From Kangiella taiwanensis (GTDB taxonomy: Bacteria > Pseudomonadota > Gammaproteobacteria > Enterobacterales > Kangiellaceae), in the NCBI RefSeq assembly GCF_020005165.1, contig NZ_JAHCLT010000001.1, forward strand, positions 1,116,001-1,180,000: DNA of 64,000 nucleotides. Direction: 5' to 3'. The notes under the pieces are model-generated. The model was not told where the DNA came from, did not search any database, and saw only the letters and a program-made list of their open reading frames with translations. Shown piece after piece: positions 25,999 to 33,930 of this stretch (within the stretch, counting starts at the first letter, position 1; each line of letters begins with the position of its first letter). Made by a program: the position numbers and the translations under genes.

Positions 25999-26020
25999 TT
26001 CTCTATAAAGCTATAGAGAA
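25999..26020. promoter_or_regulatory. Perfect palindrome upstream of the peroxiredoxin promoter
   Basis: TTCTCTATA-AAGC-TATAGAGAA, a 9-bp perfect inverted repeat with a four-base centre. No T-tract follows, so an operator is more likely than a terminator. Its core repeats the CTATA/TATAG half-sites found at 24996-25010. Confidence 0.6.
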
Positions 26021-26042
26021 AGTTAATCTTTTGTGAAAAGGC

Positions 26043-26072
26043 TTAAGACATCGACGGACAAAAGCGTATAAT
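26043..26072 (+). promoter_or_regulatory. Likely sigma-70 promoter of the peroxiredoxin gene
   Basis: TTAAGA (26043-26048) and TATAAT (26067-26072) with an 18-base spacer, 22 bases downstream of the palindrome, which is a suitable place for a LysR activator site. Confidence 0.5.
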
Positions 26073-26114
26073 ACGTCCACAAATTTAAACATTCATAAAC
26101 TCTTGGAGGAAATA

Positions 26115-26720
26115 ATGGGAGTATTAGTAGGCCGTAAGGCACCAGATTTTACTGCAGCAGCTGTTCTAGGTAACGGCGAGATCGTTGAAGATTATAACTT
26201 CGGTGAAGCAACAAAAGGGAAGCCAACAGTTGTATTCTTCTACCCACTAGACTTCACATTCGTATGTCCATCAGAGCTAATCGCTTTTGATCACCGTCTA
26301 GAAGAGTTCAAAAAGCGTGGCGTAGAAGTTGTTGGTGTTTCTATCGACTCACACTTCACGCACAACGCATGGCGTAACACAGCCATCAACGATGGTGGTA
26401 TCGGCCAAGTAGGATACACGCTAGTTGCAGACGTTAAGCACGAAATCTGCCAAGCGTTCGACGTTGAGCACCCAGAAGCAGGCGTCGCGTTCCGTGGTTC
26501 ATTCCTAATCGACAAAGAAGGCACAGTACGTCACCAAGTCGTCAACGACCTACCACTAGGCCGTAACGTCGACGAAATGATCCGCATGGTAGACGCGCTT
26601 CAGTTCCACGAAGAGCACGGCGAAGTTTGCCCAGCAGGCTGGAACCAAGGTGACAAAGGTATGGACGCGAGCCCTGAAGGTGTTGCGAAGTATCTTTCTG
26701 AGTCAGCTGACAAACTATAA
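26115..26720 (+). CDS. 2-Cys peroxiredoxin (AhpC/TSA family)
   Basis: Thiol peroxidase of 201 residues that reduces hydrogen peroxide and organic peroxides. The peroxidatic cysteine C51 lies in FYPLDFTFVCPSE and the resolving cysteine C172 in GEVCPAGW, the typical 2-Cys arrangement. The ATG at 26115 has GGAGG five bases upstream. A TTG 12 bases earlier overlaps that site and is rejected. Own promoter and strong terminator, so it is probably monocistronic. No AhpF gene is next to it; the reductant may be thioredoxin. Confidence 0.93.
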   Translation: MGVLVGRKAPDFTAAAVLGNGEIVEDYNFGEATKGKPTVVFFYPLDFTFVCPSELIAFDHRLEEFKKRGVEVVGVSIDSHFTHNAWRNTAINDGGIGQVGYTLVADVKHEICQAFDVEHPEAGVAFRGSFLIDKEGTVRHQVVNDLPLGRNVDEMIRMVDALQFHEEHGEVCPAGWNQGDKGMDASPEGVAKYLSESADKL

Positions 26721-26851
26721 TTTAACGAGCTAGATTGTCCGATTTCTTTGTTAGAAGTTGTTCCGAAGTGCTCGATGACCTAATTGGTCACCTCCGCTCC
26801 TAAAACAACTTCTGCCGCGAACTCGAAACAATCTATCAACGTTAAAGATCG

Positions 26852-26883
26852 AAGCCCTGAGGTGAAAGCCTCGGGGCTTTTTT
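26852..26883 (+). terminator. Terminator of the peroxiredoxin gene
   Basis: An 11-bp stem with one G-T pair (26852-26862 with 26869-26879) and a T-run to 26883, about 130 bases after the stop codon. Confidence 0.85.
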
Positions 26884-26907
26884 GTGGGCTCGAAAAAAAT
26901 AAGGAAT

Positions 26908-26983
26908 GTCATCCTGAACTTGATTCAGGATCTGGCAGAGCTATTGTAAGTGTTAATAAGATCCTGACTTCCGTCAGGATGAC
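26908..26983. repeat. Second nested inverted-repeat element
   Basis: Arms 26908-26933 and 26959-26983 form an imperfect inverted repeat, and each contains a smaller ATCCTGA...TCAGGAT palindrome. This is the same design as the element at 24205-24274 with a different sequence. The gene-free interval 26721-27266 holds this element and the terminator; the remaining 280 bases are AT-rich with nothing clear. Confidence 0.85.
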
Positions 26984-27266
26984 AAGCCTGCCGAGAAAGT
27001 AGGGTACTTTTTTGACACTCCCCAAAACTTACAGTAATCTCTTCTTGAACACTAAATAAACAAAACTAAGAATATAGGAATAAGGCTGAAGGACATTCGC
27101 CATCAAGTACACATTTTATTGGAACTCCGAGCGATACTGCACTTCAAGACCTCCTTTACTAGGGTATTAGCCACTTTTTTAGTATTGTAAAATAATACTT
27201 TATAAATTAGTGGGTTATAATCCAATTCGGGTATTCTCATATTATGCCTAAAAGGAGCTTCCGAGT

Positions 27267-27704
27267 TTGAACGAGAAAACCAACCATTACAAAGAGCTTA
27301 TGAACAGAATGAAGGCTGCCCATGAACATGAGTTCTATCTCGAAGCATGTTGGTTTGCATATACCGTTCTAGAAGACCGACTTTTGTCTGCTCTTCGTCA
27401 GTCGGGTGGCGCTACTTACGCTAACCATCGCCCAATTAGGATGCTAGGTAAAAAAATGCAGGAAATTCGGCAGCGAAAGCGGAATGATCCGTTACTGGCT
27501 GCATATTTTAACGATCCTCTTATGGATCGTATCCATCAATGGAAAGAAGATCGAAACGATTTAACTCACGCAATGGCTGACGGTACTAAGTCAATGTCAG
27601 AAGTAGATAAATCTGCATATTTACTCAGTACATCTGGGGCAAAGCTAGTTAATCAAGTTTGTTCAGCGGCGAGGCGGTTAAAGAAAAATCGTGAAAAGGC
27701 ATAA
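27267..27704 (+). CDS. Small HEPN-like protein in an integron-cassette setting
   Basis: Protein of 145 residues, helical and cytoplasmic. Near residue 100 it carries W-K-E-D-R-N-D-L-T-H, fitting the Rx4-6H motif of HEPN domains, whose members include RNases of toxin and defence systems. The start is a TTG with AAGGAGC nine bases upstream. The stop codon is embedded in an attC-like sequence, as in integron cassettes. The HEPN call is by motif only. No antitoxin partner is evident. Confidence 0.55.
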   Translation: MNEKTNHYKELMNRMKAAHEHEFYLEACWFAYTVLEDRLLSALRQSGGATYANHRPIRMLGKKMQEIRQRKRNDPLLAAYFNDPLMDRIHQWKEDRNDLTHAMADGTKSMSEVDKSAYLLSTSGAKLVNQVCSAARRLKKNREKA

Positions 27705-27751
27705 CAAACCGCTCAAATTCGTTCCGACCACAAAAAGCGTGGCTTCCACCG
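27699..27751 (+). mobile_element. Truncated attC-like recombination site
   Basis: GCATAACAAACCGCTCAA at the stop codon of the preceding gene, followed by a segment rich in short inverted stretches (CCAC-n7-GTGG), closely resembles the left half of integron attC sites. The expected right end (GTTRRRY) is missing and the sequence runs into a repeated motif instead. Confidence 0.55.
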
Positions 27752-27752
27752 C

Positions 27753-27845
27753 AAATAAATGGGGTCAGAAATAAATGGGGTCAGAGTACAATTATCGTTC
27801 TAAGTGGGGTGAGTAGAAGTAAATGATGCTCTGCCCCCAATTATT
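27753..27845. repeat. Direct and inverted copies of an ATGGGGTCAGAG motif
   Basis: AAATAAATGGGGTCAG occurs twice in tandem (27753-27768 and 27769-27784). A near-complement, CTCTGCCCCCAAT, lies at 27829-27841, so the second copy and this one could form a hairpin or act as element ends. A third direct copy with the same continuation GAGTACA is at 28930-28946. Confidence 0.8.
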
Positions 27846-28060
27846 AAAGTACCCTTCAACTCTTCGAGCCGAAGGTAGCTTTAACCTAGTAGTGCTTAAT
27901 TCTATTTATAGTGTGTCGGCGTGGGCTAAGAAAATAAAATTCCATATGTTTGATCCAGATAATACTAATAAAAATTAGAGTCGGCAGTGCAAAGGTTCTA
28001 CACGCTCCAATTTTGCATTTGCTACAGACATTATATCGAAGAGTATATACGAGGTTTAGA

Positions 28061-28867
28061 ATGACTAATAAGCTGGATAAAGAAGTGAGTAACCCTGCAA
28101 TACAAGTAGAAAAGTTAATAAGGAAATTTGACAACATTCTCGCCGTAGCTGGTGTACCTCAAGTAAACCAGTCTATTGTGGCATCAAAAAAAGAGAATAC
28201 ATCTGTATTGGACTATCTTGGAAAAGCTTTAGAGACGATGTCGTATGCGAAGCTCCAACATAAGTATCAACAGATTGTTGAGCTTGTTGCTGAAATCGTC
28301 GCGAATGTTGAGGAAGAGCCTTACTTCAATCATTTAAAGTTACCACCTTTGCCCGATGTGGGACACAACAATACAAAAAATTTAAAAGAATTTATTGGAT
28401 ATGTTGCTTTAATTAGGGAGATTATACAGCCATTAATTGATGATGAGGTTGGTTCAAATAGAAGGAATCAGTTCCTGTCGGAAATAAACAAGAAGAAGGT
28501 GATTCTTGATAAAGGATTTTTCTATGAGTTTACCGATGGAGATCTGAAGCGCATTCAAGTGATAATTAATGAGTTAAGAGAGCAAATAAGTGAGTCAGAG
28601 TTCTTTGAAGAAGATCATCGAAGACGTTTATTAAGGCGTTTAGAGGCGCTACAGTCAGAAATGCATAAAAAGATGAGTGATGTTGATCGGATCTGGGGGC
28701 TGGTTGGTGATGCTGGTATAGCAATTGGTAAATTTGGAAAGAAGGCTAAGCCTTTTGTAGATAGAATAAGAGAGTTATCCCAAATTGCATGGAGAACTCA
28801 GGCAAGAGCAGAGGAGCTTCCTTCAAGTAGTACCAATCCTTTGCTCGATAGTGAGGATGAACATTAA
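28061..28867 (+). CDS. Unknown helical cytoplasmic protein
   Basis: Protein of 268 residues from the ATG at 28061, chosen because GAGG lies six bases upstream; the frame is open 37 codons further up but without a ribosome site. No signal peptide or membrane helix. It is highly charged and helical, with a basic stretch DHRRRLLRRLEALQSEMHKK and a C-terminal segment DAGIAIGKFGKKAKPFVDRI. Repeated ATGGGGTCAGAG motifs lie on either side. I do not recognise a family. The setting suggests an accessory gene. Confidence 0.55.
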   Translation: MTNKLDKEVSNPAIQVEKLIRKFDNILAVAGVPQVNQSIVASKKENTSVLDYLGKALETMSYAKLQHKYQQIVELVAEIVANVEEEPYFNHLKLPPLPDVGHNNTKNLKEFIGYVALIREIIQPLIDDEVGSNRRNQFLSEINKKKVILDKGFFYEFTDGDLKRIQVIINELREQISESEFFEEDHRRRLLRRLEALQSEMHKKMSDVDRIWGLVGDAGIAIGKFGKKAKPFVDRIRELSQIAWRTQARAEELPSSSTNPLLDSEDEH

Positions 28868-28929
28868 AATTAATAAAAGGTAAATCGAGTGGATGTGCAA
28901 AATTTTGTTCCCTTAGTCTTGGCAGAATT

Positions 28930-28946
28930 AATGGGGTCAGAGTACA
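28930..28946 (+). repeat. Third copy of the ATGGGGTCAGAGTACA motif
   Basis: AATGGGGTCAGAGTACA is identical to 27775-27791. With that copy it brackets the 268-residue gene. Confidence 0.85.
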
Positions 28947-28959
28947 TTTATTAAATGCT

Positions 28960-29232
28960 ATGAAGAAAGTTTTGCCTCACATTGAAATCGGACATGATCA
29001 GTACGGAGCGGTAGCTGTTTCTGTAGAGGATTATGAGCTTTTCGATTTCATTGACGACTATATTACAGAGGAATGCGACCTTGATTGGAATAGTCTATCC
29101 ATAAGTGAAAACGAGCAGGGTGAGATTCATACAATGCACTTAGACCAAAAACACACAATAGAAGAGGTTGAGGTTGCATTATTGAAACTAGACCAAAAAG
29201 AAATCGAGCGAATCTATGCACTCAATAATTAA
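28960..29232 (+). CDS. Small acidic protein of unknown function
   Basis: Protein of 90 residues with many Asp and Glu and no signal peptide or cysteine motif. The sequence is compositionally coherent (short alpha/beta), but no ribosome site is seen before the ATG, which lies 14 bases after the third repeat motif. It could be the end of the accessory patch. No family recognised. Confidence 0.45.
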   Translation: MKKVLPHIEIGHDQYGAVAVSVEDYELFDFIDDYITEECDLDWNSLSISENEQGEIHTMHLDQKHTIEEVEVALLKLDQKEIERIYALNN

Positions 29233-29298
29233 TAATTGAGTACAGAGTAAAATTCAAAACCTCATAATGCGGCCTTAGCTGTAAAAAATACACCTTTG

Positions 29299-30546
29299 TT
29301 ATTTCAATAGTGGTGAATCCAGGGTGTCGGCAGGTGTGCCGATAAGGTCTTCCACAATGTCGTTTATCATGGCGAGGTCGATGTGCTTTTCTTTAATGAG
29401 TGCTCGGGTAAGGTCATCCAGAGATTTTTGGCCCTCGGTCTTTTCGCTTATTTCTTGCGCCAGTGCTTCCAGCAAAATGACTGCGCGCGCGGTTTGTTGC
29501 CCCGTTGAGGATTTGCCGCGAAGTTTTGTGATATCTTTACTCCAGTCTGCTAACCAGTCGAAAACACGTTTGCGTCTGTTTTCGCTCAAGCCACCGCTAC
29601 GGTAAAGGATTTCAATGGCGTAGTATTCAGCCAGGCCTTCCACCGCCCAGTCGTCGTTACCTTTATCGGTAATACCGGTTAGGGTGTGGAACAGTTCGTG
29701 AAGTAGGGTGCTAGTACCGTTTTCACTGACCATGGGGCGGTCAGCATGGAAAAATAGTGAGTTGGGGCCAGATAATCCACCGCGCCACATAGGATCTGGT
29801 GCGGTCACAATCAGTATTCTAGGGGGTAATTCATCCACCAATTCGCGAAGCTGTGGCCAATTCATCAGTATAAAACTGACTAAATCCATACGTTTTACAC
29901 CCATGTTTTGAGGCGCGCTGATGGCGATGTGAGTGCCATTTAATTTCTCCCGGCGGGTGCCAAGTTTACCCGCGATAAACCAGCCGATGGGGCGATCGAA
30001 GCGGCGTTCTGGATTATCAATAACAAAGTGTCGATCGTCTTTTTTAGGCCAGCCACTGTTGACGCTGTTCCAATGTTGAGGCAGTTCAAAGGTGAGAGTC
30101 GCCTTACTTTGGGCACCTGGTTTGGTACGTACCGTGGCCGGCGGAATAAGGTCGTCGCCACGGAATATGGCAAAATCTTTTTGATAAATAGAGTCATACT
30201 CGCCGGGGGCGCGTTCATGATTAAGGTTCACTTTGTAACTCAGGCGAGCGTTTTTTTCCGGTGGCTGCCAAATTGCTCGGCCATCTTTTAGTTCTAGCTC
30301 GCCATTGCCCTGAACGTTGCTATGAAAGCCCTCGTCGAGACGGAAATTAATACTATTGATCAGTTTGGCATCGGGCAGGGTAATTTGGACCTCTGCCTGC
30401 TCAGTCTCAGGATTAATGGTGGCGTGGTATTGCAACTGATACGTTTTTGGCTGCTTGGCCTTGGTTGTCATTACAGTTAGCAGGCACAATGAAATCAATA
30501 GCAGCCCTGAGCGAAATAACAGCCCTGAGCGGAATAACATGTACAT
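29299..30546 (-). CDS. Secreted HExxH metallopeptidase-like protein
   Basis: Protein of 415 residues with an N-terminal signal peptide, a beta-rich region (about 35-200) and a gluzincin-like zinc site: H283-E-L-F-H287 and a third ligand candidate E303 in AVEGLAEYYA. This resembles M1/M61-type peptidases acting outside the cytoplasm. The signal peptide contains a six-residue tandem duplication (LFRSGL twice). No co-oriented neighbour within 270 bases. Substrate unknown. Confidence 0.7.
   Translation of the reverse strand: MYMLFRSGLLFRSGLLLISLCLLTVMTTKAKQPKTYQLQYHATINPETEQAEVQITLPDAKLINSINFRLDEGFHSNVQGNGELELKDGRAIWQPPEKNARLSYKVNLNHERAPGEYDSIYQKDFAIFRGDDLIPPATVRTKPGAQSKATLTFELPQHWNSVNSGWPKKDDRHFVIDNPERRFDRPIGWFIAGKLGTRREKLNGTHIAISAPQNMGVKRMDLVSFILMNWPQLRELVDELPPRILIVTAPDPMWRGGLSGPNSLFFHADRPMVSENGTSTLLHELFHTLTGITDKGNDDWAVEGLAEYYAIEILYRSGGLSENRRKRVFDWLADWSKDITKLRGKSSTGQQTARAVILLEALAQEISEKTEGQKSLDDLTRALIKEKHIDLAMINDIVEDLIGTPADTLDSPLLK
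30502..30537 (-). repeat. 18-bp tandem duplication inside a signal peptide
   Basis: Two 18-base copies (30502-30519 and 30520-30537) differ at one position and keep the reading frame. Confidence 0.95.
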
Positions 30547-30707
30547 AGATAGATAGCTCCCTATGTATCGATTAACGATAAGATGTTACGAATGCATCTA
30601 AGGTTGCGTGATTTAGCGATTGGTATCTACAGCTGCGATCACATTTTTTGTTAAATAAGGTAAAACTGTTGTCACGGTATTGTGTTATTTTTCGTGCCGC
30701 GTTGATG

Positions 30708-30803
30708 CTAGCTTAGTTAAGGCTTTAGGGAGCTGAGCTAGTAATAATAATTCTTAGTAAAGTTGTGAGGGTGTAAGCCCCAAACTTTGCTTGGGGCTTT
30801 TTT
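30708..30803 (+). ncRNA. Candidate small RNA
   Basis: In the 272-base gene-free interval 30547-30818, an 11-bp stem with two G-U pairs (30708-30718 with 30731-30741, loop 12) is followed by an AT-rich single-stranded stretch and a strong terminator. No rightward gene precedes the terminator, which suggests an independent transcript. No clear promoter was identified. Confidence 0.35.
30775..30803 (+). terminator. Rightward terminator without an upstream gene
   Basis: AAGCCCCAA (30775-30783) pairs with TTGGGGCTT (30791-30799), followed by T-run to 30803. The T-run is only on the plus strand. Confidence 0.75.
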
Positions 30804-30818
30804 GTGCGTGCTGACCTT

Positions 30819-32543
30819 TTATATTGACTTCTTTGTAAGCTTTATCGCCAAGTCCTGAGCGAAACCACACATGGTGAGGGTTGGGTTCCAGGAGCCTGAG
30901 GTTGGGAAAATTCCTGCACCCGTGACGTAGACATTGTTCACGCCATGTGGGCGGTAGTCTAAACCAACCACAGAGCTTTCGGGATCTTCGCCTGCCCAGA
31001 TTTGTGAGGCTTCGTGGACGATGATGTTGAGGCGGATTTGGTCGATAGGTGGTTTGTCTGTGGTCCAGTAGCCGCTACCATCTGGGGTGTCGATCCAGTA
31101 TTCGACCTCAGGTGTGGTGTCGTCAGACGTGGCTAACGCTGCGATGGTTTGGTAGGTGGCGGTGTCGAGTTGATCCCACAGGGCTTTTTCTTCGTTGCCG
31201 AGAATTAATTGTAGCGAGATGTTGGTCGTTGGGTCTTCGCCTTTGTTGAGCTTGATCCAGTTGTCACTGTTCTTTTCGCTAATTTCTCCTAGGGTTGCGC
31301 AGACAAAGACGACGTAGTCTTCCGAGCCGATAAGCTGCTGCATGGTGGGTGCGGCGGCAGCATCGGGGCACTCACGCGCAGTGGTGACTTTGTCTTGTTC
31401 AGGGTTAGTTTCGGCGAAGACGCTGGCTTGAACGTGATACTGGTAGCCCGAATCGTCTTTGCCGTCGAGATACACGGCGCCGATTTCTAAGTCCGAGAGG
31501 TCTTTATAGGCGGAGCGTTTAACTCGGGCGGTGACGTGGGACATGAAGTGGCCTGTGTAGCGTTGGCCTGCGTTTGGTAGTTGGTCGCCGAACGAGTTCA
31601 TGAGCAAGGTCGCTGGCGGAATCGCGCCCATGGCGAGAATGATTTGGGCGCTGGATACATTGAGGGTGCCACGATCAGTGTCGATAGCGATGACGGTTCC
31701 TTTGTCGTCATGCAGAAGTTCTTGCACTACACACTGGTCAACGATGGTCAGTTCGGTGGCTTTGCCTTCTTTCGCCAGTTGTTGTTGGCGCTGGTGAATA
31801 TTAAGTAGCGTACCTACGGTTGAATACTTATAAAACTTGACGGTTTTCCACTCGGAGTTATCGACGGCGATGGGCGCGGGATAGGCGTTTTCCGCGGATG
31901 GCACAAAGTCTTTAAAGTTCTTCGCGATATTTTGATCGAGCTGGGCTTGTAGGTTAGCGTAGACGCCATCGTTAATCTGGTCCATCGAAGTGACGTGTAG
32001 AAATTCTTTCGCTCGTGGCCAGAAATCAGGCTCAAGCGTGGTATCGATCATGGACTGAGGCCAGTCGCGCATTAGATCTGGTGATGGAGAAGGGCTCCAT
32101 GCGCTCCAGTAAGTCGAACGTCCGCCGACCACGGGAATGTAACCGGCTTGGAAGAACTCAGGTGCTGTGGTGACCATTTCAGTGGTGCGTGACCAAGGAT
32201 ACGTCGTCGGTGGTGAGCCAGTTGTCGCGGCAAACGCATCGGGTAGCATTTGATAATGCACGGGGAGCCAGAAGCCGCCACGCTCAAGCACTAAGATTTT
32301 CGCACTTGGGTTTTCTTTGTAAATTTGATCGATAAAGGCCACGCCCGTTGGGCCAGTACCAATCACGATGTAGTCATAGACTTGGTTAACGATGGACTTC
32401 CAGTCGCACTGTGACGCAAAAAACGCGTTGCCCGCGATTTGGTCGGCGCTCGCGCCTTGAGGCCCGGGAACGGGATAGCCCTGACTTTCGCCTGCTGGCT
32501 CGGGATCGACTCCTTTGACAAACTTACTGTAGTTAAACGTCAT
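30819..32543 (-). CDS. GMC family FAD-dependent oxidoreductase
   Basis: Protein of 574 residues. The FAD-binding loop GTGPTG is at residues 62-67 with LERGGFW ending the second strand. The C-terminal family block reads HEASQIWAGEDPESSVVGLD, then YVTGAGIFPTSGSWNPTL. The usual HPMGT is altered to HEASQ, keeping the histidine. The group oxidises alcohols, sugars or sterols, and the substrate cannot be told. No Sec or Tat signal peptide is obvious. Monocistronic, with no GMC gamma-subunit gene next to it. Confidence 0.85.
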   Translation of the reverse strand: MTFNYSKFVKGVDPEPAGESQGYPVPGPQGASADQIAGNAFFASQCDWKSIVNQVYDYIVIGTGPTGVAFIDQIYKENPSAKILVLERGGFWLPVHYQMLPDAFAATTGSPPTTYPWSRTTEMVTTAPEFFQAGYIPVVGGRSTYWSAWSPSPSPDLMRDWPQSMIDTTLEPDFWPRAKEFLHVTSMDQINDGVYANLQAQLDQNIAKNFKDFVPSAENAYPAPIAVDNSEWKTVKFYKYSTVGTLLNIHQRQQQLAKEGKATELTIVDQCVVQELLHDDKGTVIAIDTDRGTLNVSSAQIILAMGAIPPATLLMNSFGDQLPNAGQRYTGHFMSHVTARVKRSAYKDLSDLEIGAVYLDGKDDSGYQYHVQASVFAETNPEQDKVTTARECPDAAAAPTMQQLIGSEDYVVFVCATLGEISEKNSDNWIKLNKGEDPTTNISLQLILGNEEKALWDQLDTATYQTIAALATSDDTTPEVEYWIDTPDGSGYWTTDKPPIDQIRLNIIVHEASQIWAGEDPESSVVGLDYRPHGVNNVYVTGAGIFPTSGSWNPTLTMCGFAQDLAIKLTKKSI

Positions 32544-32793
32544 TCGATGATTCCTTCTATGCTATATGGTATTGATGATTATTATTTTGCTAGCTTTAGA
32601 AGGGGGGTATGGATCGTTTTCTGCATCCCTTCAGAAAACTAGATTTTTTGAGTATAGCAACAGAAAAGTAAGATAAACAAAGGGTAATTCACTGTTCGGA
32701 TTAGTCTAATGCAGAAGGGTATTAAATCGAGTGTTTTAGCCATCAATTAAAGCGTATAAGCCTTAACTGGTGGTGGTTTATATAATTGTAATG

Positions 32794-33930
32794 TTACTTT
32801 TTTATTCTTCGTAGAAGCTCTGAATACCAGTGAGCATATCCATCTTCTGATAATTTTTCTTCGAGGGTTTTGCCACAGTGTCTATTGCTTAGGTTATAAC
32901 CATTGTTGATATGCTGGGCTAATCTAGGTAGCTCGGCTTCTTTGTCTCCATATTCAGTAGGGCTATGAAAAACTATAGGCGTTTTACAACCGTTATATTC
33001 ATAGTTGCAGTATGCTTTGTTGGGATCTAAGCCTAAACTAAATAATGCTTCGAGGTCATCGTCAGAAAAGTATTGCATTGTACAGCCTAGTGCTACACCA
33101 CTTGGGGCAACCCAATCGAAAGCTTCTTTATAGTTAACGACTTTTGCCACCTCGTAATGTTTAAGCATTATAGCTTTTGAAAAAGGTGGAGATTTTATAT
33201 ATTTCCCTTTAATTTCCTTCGATAGGTCTACATCATTGTTCGCAATATATTTTTTTATCTGCTCTATATGTCCGTAGCCAATCGCGTGGAAAAAGTCCTC
33301 TTCGGTTTTTATTGGACGCTTATCAATAGTTGAAAGTAATTGTTTTACATCAGAGTTTTTTACATCAAGAGTGTTTCCAATAGTAATGACATCGCCGTCA
33401 ATGGTATAGGGAGGAAGTTCGAGGTTTTCTTGCGTTTGGTGTTTGTGACCTAATAACACTCTTCCGCTAATATCAAAGTGTACATCTTCGCATGGGTCGT
33501 AGAGATAATTATTTAATTGGTACTTAGGGTCATTGGATGTTTTAAATTGCGTTGAGCAACCAATATAGGGTGAAATGTTGATAAAAACAGAAATGTCTTG
33601 TTGGAACCTTTGTTCCAGCATCTTATAAGCAAAAATAATCTTTTCTGCTGAATTATAGGGTAGGTCGTTTAATTGGTTCCCTATATCCATTGCAGGGTAA
33701 GGCGCACCAAGTTGTTGACCTTTGATGGAGCGATACTCTGCCAACTGATTTTTTGTTGGCTTTAGGATGCTAACAGGGTAATCAGCCCAGTTGACTGTCA
33801 TCATTTCGCCGGGCTTTAACTCGCTAATTCTTATCTGTACATGAGGAGCATCAATCCACTCTGTACTATCGTGGTTAGCATGCGTAAGTGTTGCAGTTAG
33901 GCAGAGCAAAGCTCCAATCAATGTTTTCAA
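32794..33930 (-). CDS. Secreted Rieske-fold protein lacking the cluster ligands, with ankyrin-like tail
   Basis: Protein of 378 residues with a signal peptide (1-18). Residues 30-190 follow the bc1 Rieske subunit: LKPGEMMTVNWADYPVSI, then box 1 SPYIGC (120-125) where CTHLGC is expected, box 2 DPCEDV (145-150) where CPCHGS is expected, and FDISGRV...LELPPYTIDGDVITIG. The two Cys and two His that hold [2Fe-2S] are replaced by S120, Y122, D145 and E148, while the disulfide pair C125/C147 is kept. Residues about 208-378 look like degenerate ankyrin repeats. It overlaps the upstream lipoprotein gene by four bases. A non-redox binding role is inferred. Confidence 0.75.
   Translation of the reverse strand: MKTLIGALLCLTATLTHANHDSTEWIDAPHVQIRISELKPGEMMTVNWADYPVSILKPTKNQLAEYRSIKGQQLGAPYPAMDIGNQLNDLPYNSAEKIIFAYKMLEQRFQQDISVFINISPYIGCSTQFKTSNDPKYQLNNYLYDPCEDVHFDISGRVLLGHKHQTQENLELPPYTIDGDVITIGNTLDVKNSDVKQLLSTIDKRPIKTEEDFFHAIGYGHIEQIKKYIANNDVDLSKEIKGKYIKSPPFSKAIMLKHYEVAKVVNYKEAFDWVAPSGVALGCTMQYFSDDDLEALFSLGLDPNKAYCNYEYNGCKTPIVFHSPTEYGDKEAELPRLAQHINNGYNLSNRHCGKTLEEKLSEDGYAHWYSELLRRIKK

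Noticed and set aside
26784-27002. A 72-codon open frame after the peroxiredoxin gene
   Set aside because: It runs through the terminator and the inverted-repeat element, and no ribosome site is seen.
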